Below, piece after piece: positions 1-11,900 of a stretch of 64,000 nt of DNA. How positions within the stretch are numbered: position 1 is the stretch's first letter; the number at the start of each line of letters is the position of its first letter. Below the pieces are notes generated by a model that was not told the origin of the DNA, made no database searches, and was given only the letters and a program-made list of their open reading frames with translations. The position numbers and the translations under genes are program-made. The DNA is taken from NCBI GenBank assembly GCA_036023115.1, contig JAYKKT010000086.1:12911501-12975500 (forward strand), in the 5' to 3' direction. This DNA is from Brasenia schreberi. Taxonomy: Eukaryota; Streptophyta; Magnoliopsida; Nymphaeales; Cabombaceae.

Positions 1-59
1 TGGAGAATGCAGATAATACTTATATTCCAAAAATATTTAAGAGGCAGAGCAATATTCAG

Positions 60-1440
60 AGTGGAAGGCAGCCATGAAAGAAGAAATTGCAACATTAGTG
101 AAAAACAAGACTTGGGAATTTATAGATTTACTACCAAAGAGGAAAACTGTGGGATGAAAATGGGTGTATTCAGTGAAGTATAAGGCCGATGGGAATACAG
201 AAAGGTACAAAGCAAAGTTAGTGGCTAAAGGTTATAGTCAATCATATGGTATTGACTCTACATAAACATTTGCACGAGTGACAAAAATGAACACCATTAG
301 AATAATTCTAAGTGTGGTTGTCAATCAAGGATGGGACTTATGGCAGTTGGATGTGAAGAATGTCTTTTTTTAAGAGGACCTTATGGAAGATATCTACATG
401 GACCTACCACCTAGGTATGATCAAGGGAAGAAGTTATACAAGGTATGCAAACTAAAGAAATCAATTTATGATTTGAAACAATCATGAAAAGCATGGTTTA
501 AAAAATTTAGTGATGGTATTATGAGTTTGGGTTTCAAACGGTGTGTTAGTGATCATACACTATTTATCCAACAATGTAAGAAAACCATTTTATTATTGGT
601 ACATGTAGATGACATTATCATTACAGTTGACGATATAGAAGGCATTACCACTCTAAAAAGACAACTAAATGCATTATTTAATTTAAAAGACTTGAGCATT
701 ACATTGTTTCTTGGGGATTGAAATTATACGGAGCAAAGATTGTTCATTCTTAAATCAAAGAAAATATATTCTAGACTTACTGAAAGAAACGAAAATGGAG
801 GATTGTTGGATATGTTCTACTCCTATTGAAATTCCAAAAGAGGATACTCATGATTTTGCTGAACCATATGAAGATGTTGGTAGATATTAGAGGATGGTAG
901 GAAAACTTATATATGTTATTATCACAAGACCTGATATTAGTTTTGCAAGATGGATGCATTTCCCATCTAAGCACCACACAAAGTTGATAGAAAGTCTACC
1001 TCAGGTTATATGGTATGCCTAGGAGGCAATATGGTGTCTTCAAAGAGTAAGGAGCAATTTGTAGTGGACAGGTTAAGTGCAGAGGCAGAATATCATGTGA
1101 TTGCGGCAGAATATCGTGTGATTGCTTTCGGCATGTGTGAAGGTTTATGGATTTTATCACTATTGAAAGAAATTGGCCTGTGAAGGATCATTCCAATTAA
1201 CTTTTTCACTTATAATAAAGCGGTTTTTCAAATGACTTCTAATCCAATCTTTCATAAGAGGACCAAGCATATTAAATTGAACTGACACTTCTTTAGAGAG
1301 AAAGTTTCCCAAGGAATTTTCAACATTGTTCATATTCTTTCTGAAAATCAATTGGTTGATATTCTCACAAAACCAGTTGCAGTTAATGGGTTAAAGAAAA
1401 CTCTTGGCAAATTGAGTGTTTCAAGTCTCCAATACCCAAC
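60..1440 (+). pseudogene. copia pol pseudogene (reverse transcriptase and RNase H)
   Basis: The reverse transcriptase copies element RNA into DNA and RNase H removes the template. The only long open stretch (521-721) covers the palm region with the catalytic aspartates, here VHVDDIIIT where the family usually has YVDD. The reading frame shifts after the GD at about 718. RNase H resumes at about 990 with STSGYMVCLGG, including an apparent short in-frame duplication (EYHVIAAEYRVIA). The tail carries TKHIKLN and LVDILTKP, both typical of copia. All parts are in family order, so this is a degraded copy and not a rearranged one. Confidence 0.88.
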
Positions 1441-1442
1441 TT

Positions 1443-1602
1443 GAGGGGGTGTGTTCAAGATTGATTCCATATTTATTATGTTTCTGCAATTTTTACTTTT
1501 TTGTACCTAGATTCAATCTTTAAAGTTAGAATTTTGTATAAATAATGTCCTAAGTGTAGTCAGTGTGTTAAGTGAATGAATAAAGAGAGAGATGTTGCGA
1601 CA
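1443..1602 (+). repeat. copia polypurine tract and 3' LTR
   Basis: A purine run (TTGAGGGGG, from 1441) is followed by TGTTCAAGA at 1452, matching the usual copia layout of polypurine tract then LTR start with TG. The LTR contains a TATA-like TATAAATA near 1539 and AATAAA near 1580. The right end is uncertain; I place it at GCGACA near 1602 because it ends in CA. No 5' LTR lies in the window to confirm the length. Confidence 0.6.
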
Positions 1603-2496
1603 GCCAAGGGGCACCGACCTCTTATGAAGAATCTTCATCAGGTAGATTTATTGATGATTTCCAAAGTATGTGGGTTGATTTACAACAAAGGGATGCATGA
1701 GGAATCCATGTTGCTGGACCCAGCCAAGAACATACATGACCTAACCAGTAGTAAACCATAGTTTAGGTATATCAATAAAAGGGCCACATACTTCAGCTGC
1801 TCCAAAGTCCACCTTCATCTTCTTAAACTAACTATTCACATTTAGATTTTGCCTCTGGAAGTTCCTTTACACAATCTAGATCCACCAGGGTGTGTTTGAT
1901 TTGTGGTGCCAAGACCTTGATACTAGAACTGTGTCATGAAGATGAAACTTCAACGTATTAAATGGAACATGAGCAACACAATATACGTATTGAACAATCT
2001 CAAGTCACCAAAGGAACTACAAAATGCTTTAGAAAAGAGTAGAACAATATCAAATGCACTAAGGATAAGAGCAAATACACTCAAATAATGTGTATAAATC
2101 AAGCAAAAGGCTTGAACATTTATTATGTACAAGGTAAGTATTTATAGAGTGGAGAAGAGAGAAAGGAGAGAAAATGATAGTGGGCAGCCAGCAGCTGCTG
2201 GCTGCTGAAAGTAGCCATTGGGCCCCCTGGTGGCCCGGATGGCCCTGGTACCAGATGGCCTTAGTGGCCATGGTGCTTGATTACATGTACATACACTTCT
2301 ATAATTAGAAAAATACAGTAAAATACAGAGATAAATACATGTATGTTAACAAACTGCAGGCCTAGACCCACATGAGCTTGTAACCATGGGTTTACGTGCG
2401 AAGCCCTTGGGTCTAGTTCTTGTGGTCCATCTCCCTCTCATGCCGAAGTTTTTTTAGTCGAATTGGGCATATGGAACCACAATTCCATGCCAGTGA
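1603..2496. other. intergenic or intronic, no gene seen
   Basis: No coding signal recognised. A GGGTGTGTTTGAT motif near 1890 resembles the outer end of the small foldback at 2497-2586 and may be the other end of a larger, decayed terminal-inverted-repeat element. Confidence 0.4.
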
Positions 2497-2586
2497 GGGG
2501 TCCCGTTTGATGCGCAACGGAACTTAAAACTCTAAGCACCAAAATCAAGTTTCACTTTTGTTGAAACTTTGTATCAAACACACCCC
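2497..2586. mobile_element. possible 90-bp foldback MITE
   Basis: The left end GGGGTCCCGTTTGATGCG and the reverse complement of the right end, GGGGTGTGTTTGATAC, match at most positions. The flanking triplets are TGA and TAA, which is at best an imperfect TWA-type duplication. It could be a PIF/Harbinger-type MITE, but this rests on one short imperfect inverted repeat. Confidence 0.3.
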
Positions 2587-2918
2587 TAATGGTTGTCCTT
2601 ACCAAATCGAGAATCCAATTCAACCTCAAATATATCCACTAATCCAATAAGATCTCCACAAAGTTAGAGAGGTTCATGCAGAATAAATCAAAAGATCTAC
2701 ATAGACCCAAAACTACAATAACAAGTCAAAATCTGATTAGAAGAAGATAATATTCCATAAATATCAACTGAAGCCCATGATCAGACTCATGTTGCCAGCA
2801 TAAAATGTTCAAGTTAATACTTGGTCCACACATCCTTGTGGCATGTCTGACTCAAGACACCAGCATGAAGCATAGGAAAAGGGACAATCAAATCAAACAT
2901 CAAAGGATTCCTTATCAC

Positions 2919-5900
2919 CTGATTTGAGTGAAGATCCAATGTCCCCAAGACCGGCAGGCATCCTATTTCTGTTGGTAATGAAGACAACATGTTGGTCCTG
3001 AAACATATAAGCCAATGAAGATGAAGAGTAAAATAACTTGGAATATGAGGGAGGAGAAAAAGAGAGATAAAACAAGAGAAGGTGAGCATGACAGTTTCAA
3101 GTACAAACCCCAGGTAAAGTTCCGATAGGCAACCACATCCCGCAATTGAGGATGGTATTGATGAAATCTCTACAATAAATAGCAAGACACAATAAGAGAA
3201 CATTATAAAAAAGAATATTCATGATAAAGATAACGTTTTTGACAATGGAGAAACGAAAAGAGAACAGTCAACTCACTGTTTTGGTGTAGATCAAGACGAA
3301 CAAGTCGAGAAAGAAGTCCTATGTTTTCTGGGATCCTAGCAAGAGCATTTTTTGCTGTAGACACAACCAAATACACGTTCAACATTTATTAGGAGGAAAA
3401 AATACTGCAATCATGAGAAAGCAAGCCCGGGTAAGCATGAGATAGTCACCAGCATTTAGCTCAATGAGCTTGTTCCATGATGCAAAGATGCCTTCAGGCA
3501 AAGCAACTAACTTGTTTCCCTGTCACATGTAGTAGAAGCGTCTGAATATATCAACCAACTTTGTTTTTCACAACGAGAAACTGAAAGTAATCGAACTAAA
3601 CAAAGATCATATGTTAAAAACACTGACGCGAACTAAAACTGAAAAATCATTGTTGTACTAACAAGCTGAGGAATTACCTCCACATCCAACTTCATCAATT
3701 TGGAACAACGCACCAACTCTTCTGGCAAACTTGTCAGATAGTTGTTGGATGCCTAAGTAGATGGCAATACATAAAAACAGAGCACTTTAAGGCATGTTGG
3801 AGAAAGTAAACAAGAATGTACATGACACTTTAGTCACCAAATATAAATACGAAAACATGTCAAAAGAGGGCAAAAAGTATTAGTCCTTCAGAAGCTGCTT
3901 TAAGAAAAAAACTTAGCATATTCATAAGAGGAAGAAAGAAAAGATAAATATAATATCCTCTTGCAAGCTCAAAGATAACCTTTATCTCAGATAATTCGGT
4001 ACATCTACCAAGTGTGCTTGGAAGTTCTTTGAGTTGGTTGCTCGAACAATCAATCCTACAAATGCCAAGGACAGCCATGAAATGATATATTGGATGAATA
4101 TATAATGGTGGCAATTTGGATAAGATCTGCATGTTGAATTCCAACAGGATGGTCGTCTAAATTTTCAAATTACAAGAAACATCAAAGTTAACAAAGCACA
4201 TTAAATCTATGCAATTGTGCTTTTAATCTGTAAGTAATGAGACCCACATAGAATTCACAACAGAACCCCTAAATCCATGAGTTAGGACCATCTCCATCCT
4301 GCATCCACTATAAGACAAAAGTTAATGTGCATAATTATAACCTGCACAGCCAGAAAATGAAGCTAGTCAACAACACAACAACAACTAAGCCTTTTCCCTT
4401 ACTAGATGGGATCGGCTACATGGATTATTTGTTTCCACATACCCCTAGTATATGCCATGCTAGTAGTTAACTCAATATAAACTAGATCATTCTTTATAGT
4501 TTATTTTCAACACTTTTGTGGTCATCCTTTTTGTCTTTAACATTTTCACAATCTAGTTTTTCATATTTTCTTACGGGAGCGTCCTTTGGTCTTGCTATAT
4601 GAAAGAACCATCTTAAACGATTTTTCCTCATTTTATCCTCTATTGGTGGGACTCTTAATTGGTATCTAATAACCTCATTATTTATACGGTCTTTCTTTAT
4701 GTGATCACTCATCCATCTTAACATCTTTATTTTTGCTGTGGACATCTTTTGCACATGATGATCCCAACACTCAGAACCATAAAACATAGCAGGTCTAATT
4801 GTTGCTTTATAATATTTACCTTTTAGCTGAATGGTATCTTCTTATCACACTGAATTCCTTATGCTCCTCTTTATTTTAACCAACCGACATTAATTTTATG
4901 CGTAACATCTTCATCAATTTTTTTATCTCTTAGAAAAATTGATCCTAGGTACAACAACAACAACTAAGCCTTTTTTCATACTAGACAGGGTCGGCTACAT
5001 GGATTCTTTGTTTCCACAAATCCCTATCGTGTGTCATGTTAGCAGTTAACTCACAATAAGCTAGATCATTCTTTATTGTTTCTTTCCAACACTTTTGTGG
5101 TCGTCCTCTACCTCTTTTAATACTTTCCAAATTTAGTTTTTCATACCTTCTTACATGTTCTTCTTTTGATCTTCTTTCTATATGTCCAAACCATCTTAAA
5201 CGATATTCGCTCATTTTATCCTCTATTAGTGCCACTCCTAATTTGTTTCTAATAACCTCATTATGTATTCGGTCTTTTCTTGTATGACCACTCATCCATC
5301 TCAACATCTTCATTTCTGTCACAGACATCTTTTGTACATGTTGATGATTACCTGCCCAACACTCAGAACCATAAAACATGGCAGACCTAATTATTGCTCT
5401 ATAATATTTACCTTTTAACTTTAATGGTATCTTCTTATCACAAAGAATACCTAATGCTCCTCTCCACTTTAACCAACCAGCATTAATTCTATATGTAACA
5501 TCCCCATCAATTCTTTCATCACTCTGAAAAATTGACCCTAGGTATTTAAAACTTTCCTTTGGGGATACAATGTGTGCCAATTTTAATTTCTATGTCCTTT
5601 GAGGTAACCAAATGATCAAACTTACATTTCATATATTATGTCTTTGTTAAAAATTGATCTTAGGTATTTAAAATTTTTCTTAAGAGGGATACAATGTGTG
5701 TTAATCTTAATTTCTATGTCCTCTGAGGTACCCAAATGATCAAACTTACATTCCATATATTATATCTTTGTTCCACTAAGTCAGAAGTCTTTATTTCACA
5801 TGTTTCTCTCCATAGTTTCAATTTCCTATTAACTTTTTCTTTAGACTCATCCACTAACACAATGTCATGTACAAATAACATACACCGAGGTACTTCATCT

Positions 5901-8900
5901 TGATAATATTTTGTTAACTCATCAATGACCAATATAAATAAATATGCACTTAAAGTTGATCCTTGATGTAACCCAATATTAACTTCAAAGGAGTATGTCA
6001 TTCCTTCGTAAGTCCTGACACAAGTTTTTGCACCATCATATATGTCTATAAGATTTATGTATGTCAATGAGATACCCCTCTTTTTCAAGGTTCTCCAAAG
6101 AACATCTCTTGATACTCTATCATAAGTTTTTCTAGATCAATAAATATCACATGAAGGTTCTTCTTTTTTACTCTAAAATGTTCCATAAGATGTCTCAATA
6201 GGTGAATCACTTTAATAGTAAATCTACCGGGTATGAATCCAAATTGGTTCTTTTCCATAATTTCATAGTGTGGCTCATTAACTTTATACCTCAATAATTC
6301 GAACAATTCTAAAAGTCTCCTTTGTTCTTATATATGGGTATAAGTGTACTTGCTCTCAGTTCCTCAAGCATCTTTTGGGTTCTCCATATTTCACTTAATA
6401 GTCGTGTGAGCCAAGTGAGCCCATCTTTCCTAGGATTTTTCATACTTCTATAATTATATTGTTTGGTCCTAGAGATTTACCAACCTTTATATATTTACGA
6501 GCCTCTTTGACTTCATTCTTTTGAATACACCGATATAAATTACGGTTTATATACTTTTTTTATTTGGTTAATTTTCCTAAGCTATTTATATTTCATTAAA
6601 AAGCTTATATAAATAAATTTTCCCTTTATTTTTTATATCATCATTCGCCACTAAAATATTCCGATCCTCATCTTTGATGCATCTAACAAAAGTAAGATCC
6701 TTAGTTTTCTTATCTCTAGCCTTTGATATAAATCCTAAAAATATCTCGTTCAACTTCTTTAGAGTTCAACTTTTGATATAAATCCTCCCAAATTTTGGCT
6801 TTTGCTTTACTAACTACCTTTTTCACTTCTTTCTTTACTTTCTAAGTCTCCTAAGTTTCACTAGTGTTTTTAGCATAATATAATTTGTAACATGCCTTCT
6901 TTGCCTTGATTTTATCATGCACAATTTTACTTCACCACCACGCTTCTTTTCGTACTGGTATGCCTCCCTTAGATTCGCCTAACACATCTTTTGTCACTTC
7001 TCTAATATGTATAGCCATATTGTTCCACATATCATAATGTATACATACATAATTCCAAGAATCTCCTTTAAGAATTTTCTGTTTAAATATATCTTTTTTC
7101 TCATATTTGAGGTTCCACCGTCTAGTGTGAACAATTTTATGCACTCTATTCTTCTTTGTTCACTTTTTTACCTGCAAATCCATTACTAAAAGTCGATGTT
7201 GAGTAGTTAAGCTTTCTCCTAGAATTACCTTGCAATCTTTACAACACGATCAATCTTTTTTCCTACAAACAAAATAATCAATTTATGTTTGTAACAAGCC
7301 ACACTTATAAGTAATTAAATGTTCATCTCATTTTTTTAAAATTGTATTGGCTATAAAGAGATCAAAAGCCATAGCAAAATTTAAGATCTCCCTATCTTCC
7401 TCATTTATATCCCCAAAATTATAGTTTCCATGAATACCTTATATCCTAATGCATTTTTACTGACATGTCTAATTAAGTCTCCTCCTAAATAAATCGTCTT
7501 CCTTTGTGAAATTCTTTGAATTACCTTATCCAATGCCTCCCAAAAAGCCTTTTTATACTATCTTATAATCCTACTTGGGATGCATAAGCACAAACTATAT
7601 TTAAAGCCTCAACTCCTAACACTAATTTCACCATCATAATTTTAATTTGGTCATAATGTCGTTGTATGTCTACTACACTATCCTTTTAAATCTTTGAAGT
7701 TAATATTGGGTTACATCAAGGATCAACTTTAAGTCCATACTTATTTATAATGGTGATGGATGAGTTAACAAAACATATTTAAGATGAATTACCTTGGTGT
7801 ATGTTATTTGCAGATGACATTGTATTAGTGAAGGAGTCTAAGGAAAAAGTTAATAGAAAATTGGAACTATGGAGAGAAACATTAGAAAGCAAAGGCCTCC
7901 GACTTAGTAGAACAAGGACAAAATATATGGAATGTAAGTTTGATGATTTGGTTACCTCAGAGGACATTGAAATTAAAATTGACACACATTGCATCGCCCA
8001 AAAGGAAAGTTTTAAATACCTAGGGTCAATTTTTCAGAGTGATGGAAGAATTGATGGAGATGTTACGCATAGAATTAATGTTGGTTGGTTAAAATGGAGA
8101 GGAGCATAAGGTATTCTTTGTGATAAGAAGATACCTTTAAAGTTAAAAGGTAAATATTATAGAACATCAATTAGGCATGCCATGTTTTATGGTTCTGAGT
8201 GTTGGGCAGTTAATCATCAACATGTACAAAAGATGTATGTGACAGAAATGAAGATGTTGAGATGGATGAGTGGTCATACAAGAAAAGACCGTATACATAA
8301 TGAGGTTATTAGAAACAAATTAGGAGTGGCACCAATAGAGGATAAAATGAGAGAATATCGTTTAAGATGGTTTGGACATATAGAAAGAAGATCAAAAGAA
8401 GAACCCATAAGAAGGTTAGAAAAACTAAATTTGGAAAGTATTAAAAGAGGTAGAGGACGACCACAAAAGTGTTGGAAAGAAACAATAAAGAATGATCTAG
8501 CTTATTGTGAGTTAACTGCTAACATGGCACACGATAGGGATCTATGGAAACAAAGAATCCATGTAGCTGACCCCATCTAGTATGGGAAAAGGCTTAGTTG
8601 TTGTTTGTTGTTGTTGTTGTAATAATACCAACTTTATTTCGAGCCTTTTCCTTTCATGAGTACTATAATTTAAAACTTGTATTCTCAATCTCCATTGTTT
8701 TTTCTCTAACCCACTTTGTCTTTTGTAAACATAAAATGTGAATCTTTCTTCGAGTCAAAGTATATACCACCTCCATTAACTTTTCAGTCAATATTTTGAT
8801 ATTCCAAGTACCAATACGAATCTTATTATCTAGGATACCCTACATTTGTCCATTTTAAAAATGCAAAGACCCTCATTATAATTTGTTCACTGCATTCGGG

Positions 8901-11900
8901 TGACAATATAGCAAAATTAACTTCTTTACCCACACCTGTCCATGATGTGAGAACCCTATCTACAATTGATTCACTATATTCGAGTGAAGATATAGAAGCT
9001 CTGACTAACTTTTCACTGCGTTCGAGCTCTGCAGTGCATCACTAAGAGGGAACGCCCCAACGTAATGCTCATAATTTATAGAATTCATGGTAGATAAGTC
9101 TGACAAAGTTGTATGATGGTTATCGGAAGCCCAATGCAACTCTCGTCCTTTATCCAGGTTTGGAACCGGTCATCCAAAGTGATCTCTTACATGGGCGAAG
9201 CTAGTCAACAATGTTGGCTATATTTTCAACTTGACGCACCTTATTCACCTTTTAGACAAAATTAGTGACCTTGGAAAATCTCACAAGAAATTGAAAGTAT
9301 AAAAAAGGTATTTTCTCATGTTTAGCAAATTTTTATGATTTTAAATACAATAACAAACAACAACAACTAAGCCTTTTCTCATACTAGACGAGGTCGGCTA
9401 CATGGATTCTTTGTTTCCACAGATCTCTATCGTGTGCCATGTTAGCAGTTAACTCACAATAAGCTAGATCATTCTTTATTGTTTCTTTCCAACACTTTTG
9501 TGGTCGTCCTCTACCTCTTTTAATACTTTCCAAATTTAGTTTTTCTAACCTTCTTAGGGGTTCTTCTTTTGATCTTCTTTCTATATGTCCAAACCATCTT
9601 AAACGATATTCTCTCATTTTATCCTCTATTGGTGCCACTCCTAATTTGTTTCTAATAACCTCATTATGTATACGGTCTTTTCTTGTATGACCACTCATCC
9701 ATCTCAACATCTTCATTTCTGTCACATACATCTTTTGTACATGTTGATGATTAACTGCCCAACACTCAGAACCATAAAACATGGCATGCCTAATTGATGT
9801 TCTATAATATTTACCTTTTAACTTTAATGGTATCTTCTTATCACAAAGAATACCTTATGCTCCTCTCCATTTTAACCAACCAACATTAATTCTATGCGTA
9901 ACATCTCCATCAATTCTTCCATCACTCTGAAAAATTGACCCTAGGTATTTAAAACTTTCCTTTTGGGCGATGCAATGTGTGTCAATTTTAATTTCAATGT
10001 CCTCTGAGGTAACCAAATCATCAAACTTACATTCCATATATTCTGTCTTTGTTCTACTAAGTCGGAGGCCTTTGTTTTCTAATGTTTCTCTCCATAGTTC
10101 CAATTTTCTATTAACTTTTTCCTTAGACTCCTCCACTAATACAATGTCATCTGCAAATAACATACACCAAGGTACTTCATCTTGAATATGTTTTGTTAAC
10201 TCATCCATCACCAATATAAATAAGTATGGACTTAAAGTTGATCCTTGATGTAACCCAATATTAACTTCAAAGAAGTCTGTCGTTCCTTCATGAGTCCTCA
10301 CACATGTTTTTGCACCATCATACATGTCTCTTATAAGGTTAATATATGTCAACGGGATACCTCTTTTTTCCAAAGTTCTCCAAAGAACCTCCCTCGGTAC
10401 CCTATCATAAGCTTTTTCTAGATCAATAAATATCATGTGAAGGTCTTTCTTTTTTGCTCTAAAATGTTCCATAAGATGTCTCAAAAGGTGAATCGCTTCA
10501 ATAGTAGATCTACTTGGCATAAATCCAAATTCGTTCTCTGTTGTACTTGATACTTGTCTTAACCTACGTTCGATAATTCTTTCCCATAATTTCATAGTAT
10601 GACTCATTAACTTGATACCTCGATAATTTGCACAATTTTGAATGTCTCCCTTGTTCTTATATACGGGTATTAAGTGTACTTGCTCTCCATTCCTCGGGCA
10701 TCTTTTGGTTTTTCCATATTTCATTAAATAGTCTTGTGAGCCAAGTGATTCCTATTTCTCCTAGTATTTTCCAAACTTCTATAGGAATATTATCTGGTCC
10801 TACCGATTTACCACTCTTCATATGTTTAAGAGCCTCTTTGACTTCATTCTTTTGAATACGTCGGTAGAAATTGTGGTTTATATACTTTTCTGACTTGGTT
10901 AAATCTCCTAAACTAATACTAACATCCTTATTTTCATTAAAAAGATTATAAAAATAGTTTTTCCATCTATTTCTTATATCATCATTTGCCACTAGAATTT
11001 TTTCATCCTCGTCTTTTATGCATCTAACATAATTAAGATCTTTAGTTTTCTTATCTCTAGCCCTAGCTATCCTAAAAATATCTCTTGCACCCTCTTTTGA
11101 GTTGAGTTTTTTATATAAGTCCTCCCAAATCTTAGCTTTTGCTTCACTAACGGCCTTTTTTGCTTCCTTCTTTGCTTTCTTATAAGCTTCTAAAGTTTCA
11201 CTAGTTTTCTTAGCATAATGTAATTTGTAACATGCCCTCTTTGCCTTGATTTTATTTTGTACTACTTCACTCCACCACCAAGCTTCTTTTTGTGCCGGTA
11301 CACCTCCCTTAGATACCCCTAACACATCTTTCGCCACTTTCCTAATATGTATAGCCATATTATTCCACATATCAGAATGACTTTCTGTTTAAATATATCT
11401 TCTTTCTCGCTTTTGAGGTTCCACCATTTAGTCCGAATAGCTCGATGCACTCTTTTCTTCTTTGTCCATTTTTTTATTTGTAAATCCATAACTAAAAGTC
11501 GATGTTGGGTGGTTAAGCTTTCTCCTGGAATTACCTTACAATCTTTACAACACGCTCTATCTTTTTTTCTACAAATAAAGTAATCAATTTGTGTTTGTGA
11601 TAAGCCACTCTTATAAGTAATTAAATGTTCATCTCGTTTTTTGAAGATTGTATTGACTATAAAGAGATCAAATGACATAGCAAAATTTAAAATCTCCCTA
11701 CCCTCCTCGTTTATATCCCCATAACCAAAGTTTCCATGAATCCCTTGATATCCTAATGCCTCTTTACCGACATGTCCATTTAAATCTCCTCCTAAACAAA
11801 TCATCTCCCTTTGTGGAATCTTTTGAAACACCTTATCTAACTCTTCCCAAAAAACTGTCTTTATACTATCTTTTAGTCCTACTTGGGGTGCGTAAGCACA

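Larger units (their letters stand above)
1..1602 (+). mobile_element. Ty1/copia retrotransposon, 3' part (RT, RNase H, 3' LTR), decayed
   Basis: This is the 3' end of a copia element; its gag, protease and integrase would lie left of the window. Translating the plus strand gives, in order, the start of the copia reverse transcriptase (WKAAMKEEIATLVKNKTWE near 66), [11 protein letters not shown] near 210, the YVDD-type box as HVDDIII near 604, RNase H (SAEAEYHVIAAE near 1077) and the pol tail with LVDILTKP near 1351. Many in-frame stops (for example in the KWVY, STFAR and KQSWKAW motifs) and frameshifts show it cannot encode a working enzyme. The purine tract and LTR follow directly. It lies beyond the last LRR exon in the window, so it probably sits inside a further intron of that gene, in antisense orientation. 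Confidence 0.9.
4374..9196 (-). mobile_element. RTE-clade LINE copy A, interrupted by copies B and C
   Basis: An RTE LINE encodes an APE-type endonuclease and reverse transcriptase and ends in a TTG repeat. Here the 3' end is at 4374 (CAACAACAAC on the plus strand) and the 5' end near 9196. The 15-bp target duplication GAAGCTAGTCAACAA is present perfectly at 4359-4373 and 9197-9211. Removing B (with its duplication) and C leaves about 3.18 kb, matching a full-length element. The coding region is heavily decayed: RT pieces are at 5714-6306, connector pieces at 6700-7144 and endonuclease remnants at 7150-7690, continuing at 8622-8860. It is the oldest LINE in the intron, since B and C lie inside it. 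Confidence 0.88.

Noticed and set aside
1890..2586. A single 700-bp terminal-inverted-repeat element from 1890 to 2586
   Set aside because: Only 13 bases match at the ends, there is no target duplication, and the right end pairs better with 2497.
9970..10185. Plus-strand open frame beginning [20 protein letters not shown]
   Set aside because: It is the complement of the RTE reverse transcriptase and recurs wherever that part is present (7779-7994).
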